This document shows, piece by piece, positions 46,083 through 53,077 of a stretch of 64,000 bases of DNA (positions are counted from its first letter, which is position 1; each line of letters starts with the position of its first letter). The notes beneath the pieces were generated by a model, which saw nothing but the letters and a program-made list of their open reading frames with translations, did not search any database and was not told the DNA's origin. The stretch comes from Saprospiraceae bacterium. GTDB taxonomy: Bacteria > Bacteroidota > Bacteroidia > Chitinophagales > Saprospiraceae. Both the position numbers and the translations under genes were made by a program. The DNA is taken from positions 1-64,000 of the forward strand of contig JADJGA010000011.1 of assembly GCA_016708265.1 (NCBI GenBank). The letters run 5' to 3'.

Positions 46083-47258
46083 ATGTTTAAAAATACTGCA
46101 ATATTTATAATTACACTTTTTTACACCGGGATAACAATGTCTCAGTCTTATGAATTCGGATTTAACAATTACATTGAATATCAAAAAGGAACATTACCGA
46201 TTGTTTTATCTTTTCCTCATGGGGGGAGCATGAATCCTGCAAAAATTCCCGATAGGATCTGCAGTGATCCGGTTTATGCCACCGATGCATATACTATTGA
46301 AACTGCTATGAAAATAAAGGCAGCTCTTTATGTAGCTACAGGATGCTATCCTCATATCATCATCTGCCATCTGGACAGGGCCAAACTTGATTGCAACAGA
46401 AATATAAATGAGGGGGCATGTGGTAATGCAGAAGCCATGACAGCTTGGAATGAGTTTCATGATTTCATCAATACAGCTCAGAATACTGCAAATCAAAACT
46501 TCAATAACAAAACACTTTTTGTTGATCTTCATGGACATGGTAATCCGGTCCAAAGGATAGAACTTGGATACCTGTTGTACGATCATGAACTGGAATTATC
46601 GGATGAAATCCTGAATTCTGACAAGTATATTAACTTCAGTTCAATAAAAAATCTTGTCAATGACAATGTAAATAATTTCACTCTTGCCCAACTTTTGAGA
46701 GGACCTGAAGCTTTCGGTACATTATTGTCAAAATACGATTTTCCATCGGTCCCAAGTCAGCAGATTCCTTACCCGGGAACATCTTCAAACTATTTTAGCG
46801 GCGGATATATAACTGCAAATCATACCAGCTATGCATCCGGTGTCATAACTGATGGATTTCAAATGGAACTGAACTATAATGGAATCAGGGATACTGAAGA
46901 AAACAGGACTAAGTTTGCAAATGCCTTCACAAAAACTATCATTAAATATCTGAACACTCATTTCAATTTGATCTGGAACCCTTGTTCACCGCTAAAGGCA
47001 ACAGGCGAAACTTATTTTGACATTAAAGTTTTTCCTAATCCTCAGAAAAAAGGTAATTCGTTTTTTCTGGAAAGTACAACAAAAAGTTTTAGCCATTTTA
47101 AGATAATAAGTATAAGCGGAATGGAAACAGATAATGGAATCATTTCGTATGATGGTGAACTGATCCTGAAAAACAGTCTGAAACCAGGTATTTATATCCT
47201 GGTCCTGATCAATTTTAATACCGGGGAAAGGTATATGACAAAATTGATTTCTGAATAG
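46083..47258 (+). CDS. Secreted N-formylglutamate amidohydrolase-like protein with T9SS type A sorting domain
   Basis: This 391-residue protein has a signal peptide (TGITMSQ), a FGase-like catalytic domain and a C-terminal T9SS sorting domain. The catalytic region has SFPHGGSMNPAKIPDR, CHLDRAKLDCNRNINEG and LFVDLHGHGN, the metal-site motifs of the family, which shares its fold with zinc carboxypeptidases. The sorting domain runs from FPNPQKKGN to the C-terminus (GIYILVLINF). N-formylglutamate amidohydrolase works in histidine breakdown inside cells, so an exported version probably acts on other N-acyl amino acids or peptides. It follows the racemase-like gene in the same direction. Confidence 0.8.
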   Translation: MFKNTAIFIITLFYTGITMSQSYEFGFNNYIEYQKGTLPIVLSFPHGGSMNPAKIPDRICSDPVYATDAYTIETAMKIKAALYVATGCYPHIIICHLDRAKLDCNRNINEGACGNAEAMTAWNEFHDFINTAQNTANQNFNNKTLFVDLHGHGNPVQRIELGYLLYDHELELSDEILNSDKYINFSSIKNLVNDNVNNFTLAQLLRGPEAFGTLLSKYDFPSVPSQQIPYPGTSSNYFSGGYITANHTSYASGVITDGFQMELNYNGIRDTEENRTKFANAFTKTIIKYLNTHFNLIWNPCSPLKATGETYFDIKVFPNPQKKGNSFFLESTTKSFSHFKIISISGMETDNGIISYDGELILKNSLKPGIYILVLINFNTGERYMTKLISE

Positions 47259-47307
47259 TAATACTCAGCGTTAATCATAACACTGCTACGATTTGTTCTT
47301 TTACATT

Positions 47308-48894
47308 TCATTTTCCCATTTTATCCATATAATTCAGCAAAATCCCGTTCACGAGTTTAAGTACATTGTACATTTTGTCAGGATCAGTTTTTTTATATGT
47401 ATCTCGTGGTGAGTGATAATCATCGTGAAAACCTGAGAAAAAAGTCATAACCGGAACATTTATCGCAGTAAAAGAGCCATAATCACTTCCGGAATGACCA
47501 TCAACCTCCCAAATATCCAGATTGAAAGGTTTCACCAGCTTTCTGTTAATTTCTTCGCTGTCTTGCCTCAATGTTGTATCGCTTTTTCTAGTACCAATAC
47601 TCAGTATATTTTGCAGAGTATCATCCGGAGCCGATCTCGATATCATATCCATATTGATATACAGTAAAATGCTGTCAGTTTTCAATTTGTTTTTAGCAAA
47701 ATAGTCACTTCCTATCAGACCTTTTTCCTCCGCTGTCCAGCAGGCAAAAACAAGGTTAACATGGGGTTTTATCCCACTTTCACTCCATTTTTCTGCCATT
47801 GACAAAACTCCGGCCACTCCTGATGCATTATCGTCGGCACCATAAAAAATACTATCCCCACGCATGCCGAGATGATCATAATGAGCACCTATGATTATTG
47901 ATTTTGTAGTATCTGCACCCGGTAATTTACCAATCACATTTATCCCTTCTATATCCAATGCGGTAGTATTGGCTTCGATAATAATTTCCTTTTTAAGCTT
48001 AACTGGCCTTTTTTTATAATGTCTTGCTATGTATTTTTCTTCTTTTCTGAAATCAATTCCAAGCAGATCTCCGAGTTTTTTGGTGCTTTGAGAATTGAAT
48101 TTAAATATGTAATAAATAGAGGCCCAAGGCTGCTCAAAAAAAGAATATATAGGCTCGATTTTGGTTGCATCGATTTTTATGCCATTGTTATCGTGCAAAT
48201 CTGTATTTACAATAATTAAGGATGCAGGATAATTATTTAAATATTCATCAAACTGCCATGATTCCAAATTTGCAGAATAATCTGGTGCTTCTTTATGGAA
48301 TCTGCTATATGCGATTTCTGATGTATCTTTATGTCCTGGATATCCGCCTATTATTAATAGAATTTTTCCCCGTAAATGTAAATCAGCAAAATCATTGTAT
48401 CTACATGTCAATGTTTTAAATGGCGTAATATTATATTTATTATAAAATGATATACCATGTCCTCCATAAATAGGAACACTTGTTATATTAAGCTTTTCAA
48501 AATAATCGTTGGTAGTAAAGTCTTCGTTTATCTTAAAAATATGTTCTTTTTTACCTTTTCCTGTAACGGAGATACTAACATTTTCATTCCATATCTTATA
48601 AAAAATGAATTTCTGATAGTAATCCTGCAATTCTCTTCCTGAGGAATGATTCCTCCGGTATGGTGTAAGATTGAGATTATCCATCATGGATGCAATGTAT
48701 GAAGCGGCTATATTGCCACCCCTTGTTCCAGATTCCCGACCTTCAAGTTCTGCTGATGCAAGAAACTGAACTATAGGATAAAAATCATGTACTTCGGGGG
48801 ATTTTACCGGTGATTGCCTCTCTTGAGCATATATTGAAGAAAATGCAAAAAGACATAAACTCAATGTAAATGAAAAAACTATTAATCGTCTCAT
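47308..48894 (-). CDS. Secreted M28 family metallopeptidase
   Basis: This 528-residue exported aminopeptidase-like enzyme carries the M28 di-zinc ligands in order: His in GAHYDHLG, Asp in GADDNASG, Glu pair in WTAEEKGLIGS, Asp in YINMDMIS and His in FHDDYHSPRDT. A protease-associated-like insert precedes the catalytic domain. The signal peptide ends near IYAQ. Its ATG overlaps the iadA stop by 4 bases (ATGA), so translation is coupled. In this operon (cyanophycinase, IadA, M28) it may trim peptide products, but a direct role in cyanophycin breakdown is not established. Confidence 0.88.
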   Translation of the reverse strand: MRRLIVFSFTLSLCLFAFSSIYAQERQSPVKSPEVHDFYPIVQFLASAELEGRESGTRGGNIAASYIASMMDNLNLTPYRRNHSSGRELQDYYQKFIFYKIWNENVSISVTGKGKKEHIFKINEDFTTNDYFEKLNITSVPIYGGHGISFYNKYNITPFKTLTCRYNDFADLHLRGKILLIIGGYPGHKDTSEIAYSRFHKEAPDYSANLESWQFDEYLNNYPASLIIVNTDLHDNNGIKIDATKIEPIYSFFEQPWASIYYIFKFNSQSTKKLGDLLGIDFRKEEKYIARHYKKRPVKLKKEIIIEANTTALDIEGINVIGKLPGADTTKSIIIGAHYDHLGMRGDSIFYGADDNASGVAGVLSMAEKWSESGIKPHVNLVFACWTAEEKGLIGSDYFAKNKLKTDSILLYINMDMISRSAPDDTLQNILSIGTRKSDTTLRQDSEEINRKLVKPFNLDIWEVDGHSGSDYGSFTAINVPVMTFFSGFHDDYHSPRDTYKKTDPDKMYNVLKLVNGILLNYMDKMGK

Positions 48895-50021
48895 CCTTTT
48901 ACAATTACTCCGTTAGCCATCAGTTTCACAATGTTGAACTGATCATCAAGAATGAGTATATCTGCATCATAGCCTTCCCTTATATATCCCTTACCCTGCA
49001 GTTTTAAAATATTTGCCGGATTGCAGGTAGCTACATACAATGCCTGTTCGAGTGGAATCCCGTCTTCCATAACAGCTTCTTTTATCTCTCTAAGTATCGA
49101 ATCAGGTAGCCCCATTTCAATCTTCACAAGTTTTCCCGTTTCCGGATCAAAACCCGGCAGTGAACCACACGCATCAGATGTAAAAGTTATGTTTCTCAGC
49201 GGTACTGCGCTTTCAAGCAGTATCTTAAGAGCTTTTGAGGGTTTGATCTCCTCATCGGCATAGTAAGGATAAGATGAAGTTGTAATATCGATATATCCCT
49301 TTTTACCATATTCCTTTGAATCCTCAAAAATATAGTCATTGCGGTTGCAGTGGGTTGGTATGAATTGGGTGTACTTGAGTTCACTGCTCTCAACCACATC
49401 ATGGATAGGCCTGAACGGATCCCTTGCATCACCCATATGCATATTCACTATACCAGCCTTGCCTCCTATCATACCTGCCACCCGGGCATGAGCAGTAAGT
49501 TTGGTCAGTTCTGCCACAGTTGGGACAGAGGACCGGTGATCAGAGACAGCTATTTCACCCACACCTATGATCTCTTCAAACAAAACTATATCTTTAGCTA
49601 TATCTCCGGTAATAGTCGGAGGCGGAACCTGATAGGCTCCGGTATACATCCATGCCGACATCCCTTTTGCACGGATCGATTTCACTTTCATCAGTACACT
49701 CTCTACAGTTCTCGTTATACCATCGGTACCAAGACATCCTACTACAGTGGTTACCCCTCCTTCAATCATCATGCTTATCTCAAGTTCCGGCATCCTGGTG
49801 GCAGGTCCTCCTTCTCCTCCTCCACCGGTAATATGAACATGCGAATCAATCAGTCCGGGCATCAGGTTCATTCCGCTGCAATCTATTATCTTCACTTTCA
49901 GACCGTCAGGAATCGATATGTTTTCGCTTATTGAAAGTATAGTTTTACCTCCTGTGAGTACATCTTTCACTCCGATAAAGTCCGGAGTATATATATTTGC
50001 ATTTTTAAATAATGTCAGCAT
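48891..50021 (-). CDS. iadA: Isoaspartyl dipeptidase (beta-aspartyl-peptidase) IadA
   Basis: IadA hydrolyses beta-aspartyl dipeptides. In cyanophycin breakdown it converts beta-Asp-Arg to Asp and Arg. This 376-residue amidohydrolase has metal ligands His61 and His63 (DSHVHITGGGGEGG), His195 (NMHMGD), His224 (PTHCNRN) and Asp283 (TSDACGSLPGFD). The residue aligned with the carboxylated lysine of the Escherichia coli enzyme appears to be Glu156 (GVGEIAVSDHRS). It lies 11 bases downstream of the cyanophycinase gene and overlaps the M28 gene. No signal peptide, so cytoplasmic. Confidence 0.9.
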   Translation of the reverse strand: MLTLFKNANIYTPDFIGVKDVLTGGKTILSISENISIPDGLKVKIIDCSGMNLMPGLIDSHVHITGGGGEGGPATRMPELEISMMIEGGVTTVVGCLGTDGITRTVESVLMKVKSIRAKGMSAWMYTGAYQVPPPTITGDIAKDIVLFEEIIGVGEIAVSDHRSSVPTVAELTKLTAHARVAGMIGGKAGIVNMHMGDARDPFRPIHDVVESSELKYTQFIPTHCNRNDYIFEDSKEYGKKGYIDITTSSYPYYADEEIKPSKALKILLESAVPLRNITFTSDACGSLPGFDPETGKLVKIEMGLPDSILREIKEAVMEDGIPLEQALYVATCNPANILKLQGKGYIREGYDADILILDDQFNIVKLMANGVIVKG

Positions 50022-50032
50022 TCCTGTATTTT

Positions 50033-50908
50033 TTATTTTTTAAATTTATAAGTTTCTTCAGGCAACAAAATATCTACAATAAGTCCCTTTCCTCCCATAA
50101 GACCTGATTTTATTATCCTGCTTTTTTTAGGATTTCTCAATACAATAACCTGGTTTTCCCCGGTAACCCTGAATTTATTTCCCTCAACAACAATGGCAGT
50201 TGATTCATCAATTCCGACACATATTTGGTCAGGATTTTCAAGTGATGCAGCCATCAGTCTGTTCATTCTCTGCCTTTTTATAAAATGCTGGTCTACTATG
50301 AGTTTACTGACCAATCCTAATCCTTCAGTGACCTCAATATTGTCAGGCTCAATTGTAGGGTATCTACCCGTATATTCAGGATATTTTAATGAATTTCCCG
50401 TGATCATCTTTTTGCTCATGACTGCAGCACCAGCACTAGTGCCTGCTATTGTGGCCCCAGCAGAAAAGGCTTTGTGTATTGCCTGATAAATCTTGCCTTT
50501 GCCAACAATTTTCATAAACCTTGTCTGATCTCCCCCGCTGATGTATATCAAAGGAGCTCTGGCAATAGAATCTACCTGAAATGATGTAATAGCCTGGCCT
50601 TCTGAAAAATTCATTCCTGAAACATTTACTATACCGGCAGAAGCAAAATCCTGCTTTGAATACCATACAGCACTGTCAGGCTCTTCGCTAGACATTGGAA
50701 GAATTATTACGTAGTCATCAGGTTTCAGCCCGGCTGTTCTCACCATTTCCTGCATCAGGCTTACAGGTTTTTCTCCACCTCCGATTATGAACAGCTTACC
50801 TTTTGTATTTCCATTCTGAGCCGTTAATCCAGCTGATAAAATATGCAGGAACATAAAAAATACAAAACTGTAAATTATAGTAGATCTATTTTTTCTTGAC
50901 AGGTTCAT
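50033..50908 (-). CDS. cphB: Cyanophycinase (peptidase family S51)
   Basis: Cyanophycinase cuts cyanophycin, multi-L-arginyl-poly-L-aspartate, to beta-Asp-Arg dipeptides. From the ATG at 50908 the 291-residue protein has a signal peptide (SAGLTAQ), so it is exported. All catalytic motifs of the S51 cyanophycinases are present: the oxyanion/nucleophile region GTSAGAAVM with Ser158, GGDQ with Gln128, DQHFIKRQRMNRL with His208 and Arg212/214/217, and GIDESTA with Glu235. These match the Ser-His-Glu triad and arginine cluster known from Synechocystis CphB. It heads the operon with iadA and M28 and diverges from a second cyanophycinase gene. A Met 9 codons upstream (50935) is less likely as start because it precedes the promoter-like element. 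Confidence 0.9.
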   Translation of the reverse strand: MNLSRKNRSTIIYSFVFFMFLHILSAGLTAQNGNTKGKLFIIGGGEKPVSLMQEMVRTAGLKPDDYVIILPMSSEEPDSAVWYSKQDFASAGIVNVSGMNFSEGQAITSFQVDSIARAPLIYISGGDQTRFMKIVGKGKIYQAIHKAFSAGATIAGTSAGAAVMSKKMITGNSLKYPEYTGRYPTIEPDNIEVTEGLGLVSKLIVDQHFIKRQRMNRLMAASLENPDQICVGIDESTAIVVEGNKFRVTGENQVIVLRNPKKSRIIKSGLMGGKGLIVDILLPEETYKFKK

Positions 50909-50932
50909 TACAAGGCTATTTAATTTCAAATC

Positions 50933-50940
50933 CAAAAATA
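50933..50940 (-). promoter_or_regulatory. Promoter -7 element of the cyanophycinase-iadA-M28 operon
   Basis: On the minus strand TATTTTTG matches the TAnnTTTG consensus exactly. It lies 25 bases before the ATG at 50908. A clear -33 TTG is not seen at the usual spacing, so this is a moderate call. Confidence 0.4.
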
Positions 50941-51002
50941 CAAAACAAGAACATTAAACCTAAAAAAATTCAATAATACTTTTAAACAATAACTTCTTTT
51001 TA

Positions 51003-51010
51003 TATATTTG
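51003..51010 (+). promoter_or_regulatory. Promoter -7 element of the T9SS cyanophycinase-SusCD operon
   Basis: TATATTTG matches the TAnnTTTG consensus exactly and lies 52 bases before the ATG at 51063. The two divergent -7 elements are about 62 bases apart, so one regulator could control both operons. Confidence 0.4.
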
Positions 51011-51062
51011 CTGCAATATTCTTCAATGCCTTTAATCAGTTTTTTGATAAACCAATATATTT

Positions 51063-53021
51063 ATGACCAGAAAATGCTTACTGATTTTTATTTTAATATT
51101 TCAATTGACGGGAATGTATTCTCAGAACGGCAGAATACTGATTGTAGGTGGTGGAGCGGAAAAAAACGGAGTCAACAGCTGGAGTACACCAGCATATAAA
51201 TGGGCAGGAGAAGGCAAAAGAGTAGCAATTATAGGAATTTCAACAGGAAGCCTTGCCCCATATTTCAAACAGCAATGTGGAGCTGCATTTGCCAAGGAAT
51301 TTGCAGTAAGCAACAGGGAATCTGCCAATTCGCAAAGCATTTATGATACATTAATAACTTATCAGACAATTTTTTTCAGGGGTGGTGACCAGTACGATTA
51401 TTACAACTACTATAAAGATACCAAATTGATTGATGCCGTAAAATTTGTTTATTCAAATGGTGGTACAATAGGTGGAACTTCAGCCGGAATGCACATTCTT
51501 TCTTCTGTCGTTTATACGGCAAAAAATGGCAGTGCCTATCCAGATGAATGCATTGAAGATCCTAACAATAAATATATTACACTTGCTGAAGATTTCCTGG
51601 ATTTCGTTCCCGGACATTTGTTTGATACACATTTTGCAGAAAGAGGCAGGTTTGGTCGTCTGGTAGGTTTTTTAGCAAATTACAGGCTAAATAATGGAAA
51701 GGATATTATAGGACTTGGTATGGATGATCTTACGTGCATGACCATTGACGGGAATGGACTTGGAACAGTTTACGGTACAGGATGTGCCAATCTTTATTTT
51801 CCTGTTGGCAATTTTAGTCAGAATAGTAAAAAACTGCTTGCGGATTCAATAAAAATAGTTCAGTTGCTTCAGGGATGTAAGTATGATTTTAAAACCGGAG
51901 AAACAGAAACCGATAACTTAACAAGAGTCATCAATACTTCACAGTTGGCAGAAAACGGGAACTATACTGTACTGGCAAGTGGGAATAAAAGCCTTGGAAA
52001 TAATATAGAACTCCTCGATGATCTTCTGAACAATACAGGGAATAAATCTGATGCTGTCCTTATCCTTACAGGTGAAATCTCACTCGCAGCTTCATATAAG
52101 GATAAATTGTTGCTTTCAGGTGCGTCAACTGTCGAAGTCAGGAGTATAGATCATAACGCCGGAACAGATCCCGGACTTAAACAACTGATAAATTCATCAC
52201 AAAAAATTGTTTTGCTTTCTAATTCAACTACAGGTTTTATACAATTCCTGAAAACTGAAAATGGTATTACTTTGAAAAATAAACTTAGTAATCCTGGCAT
52301 GATATCGGCTTTTATCGGAGATGATTCCCGTTTTGCAGGGAAAACTGTAATAGAAAACTTTTATACCGAATACGCTGGTTATTATGCACAACTGACGTTC
52401 GAAACCGGACTTGGATTGCTGAAAAACAGTGTAATCATGCCAAATACTTATTTCAACAGTATTATGTACGAGAATTCAGCAACTGCCATCCCTTATGTGG
52501 TGTCCAAAGACACACTAAGGTACGGTATTTGGCTTACCGACCACAACTATATGAAATTCACCCAATCAGATGGTAAAAACTATATTTACAGTTATGGAAA
52601 AGCACCGGTGATGATACTTCGCAATGATGGAGGAAAAACTGGTTTTTCCAGTCAGACAAGTTCCGGAAGTACAAGTTCAAAACCCAGGATGATAGCCGGA
52701 TTCGATGAATTGTACCTTACGCTGACTGATAATACGAAACCTTATTTTATGGGAATAACTGAACCAAGTTCAATTCTGCCGGGTGATGGCCCACAGGTTA
52801 AAGTTATACCTAATCCTGTAAATGATTTTTTCAGCATTTCATGGCCTGATGATTTTTTCAATTACAAAATATTCACTCTTGACGGAAGGATGATTTTAAA
52901 AGGAGAAGCATTTACAGGTAAATCTATTGATATTTCTTCTTTTGCAAAAGGTATGTATTTAGTTGAAATATCCGACAAAAACAACTTAAAACCTTCAATG
53001 GTGAAAATTATTAAAGAATAA
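51063..53021 (+). CDS. T9SS-exported cyanophycinase-like protein
   Basis: This 652-residue protein has a signal peptide (TGMYSQ), an S51/cyanophycinase domain (about residues 22-270), a second domain of unknown type (about 280-560) and a C-terminal T9SS type A sorting domain (VIPNPVNDFF to the end). The catalytic Ser140 is in GGTSAGM, Gln110 in GGDQ, and His190 with Arg194, Arg196 and Arg199 in DTHFAERGRFGRL. The position of the catalytic Glu appears to be Asp222 (GMDDLTC). It is therefore a plausible cell-surface or secreted cyanophycin depolymerase, the extracellular first step of the locus. SusC follows 56 bases downstream. Confidence 0.85.
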   Translation: MTRKCLLIFILIFQLTGMYSQNGRILIVGGGAEKNGVNSWSTPAYKWAGEGKRVAIIGISTGSLAPYFKQQCGAAFAKEFAVSNRESANSQSIYDTLITYQTIFFRGGDQYDYYNYYKDTKLIDAVKFVYSNGGTIGGTSAGMHILSSVVYTAKNGSAYPDECIEDPNNKYITLAEDFLDFVPGHLFDTHFAERGRFGRLVGFLANYRLNNGKDIIGLGMDDLTCMTIDGNGLGTVYGTGCANLYFPVGNFSQNSKKLLADSIKIVQLLQGCKYDFKTGETETDNLTRVINTSQLAENGNYTVLASGNKSLGNNIELLDDLLNNTGNKSDAVLILTGEISLAASYKDKLLLSGASTVEVRSIDHNAGTDPGLKQLINSSQKIVLLSNSTTGFIQFLKTENGITLKNKLSNPGMISAFIGDDSRFAGKTVIENFYTEYAGYYAQLTFETGLGLLKNSVIMPNTYFNSIMYENSATAIPYVVSKDTLRYGIWLTDHNYMKFTQSDGKNYIYSYGKAPVMILRNDGGKTGFSSQTSSGSTSSKPRMIAGFDELYLTLTDNTKPYFMGITEPSSILPGDGPQVKVIPNPVNDFFSISWPDDFFNYKIFTLDGRMILKGEAFTGKSIDISSFAKGMYLVEISDKNNLKPSMVKIIKE

Positions 53022-53077
53022 GATATTTTTGCAATTACAAACATGATTAAATAAAATGTTAACCTAAATCTGTATTT

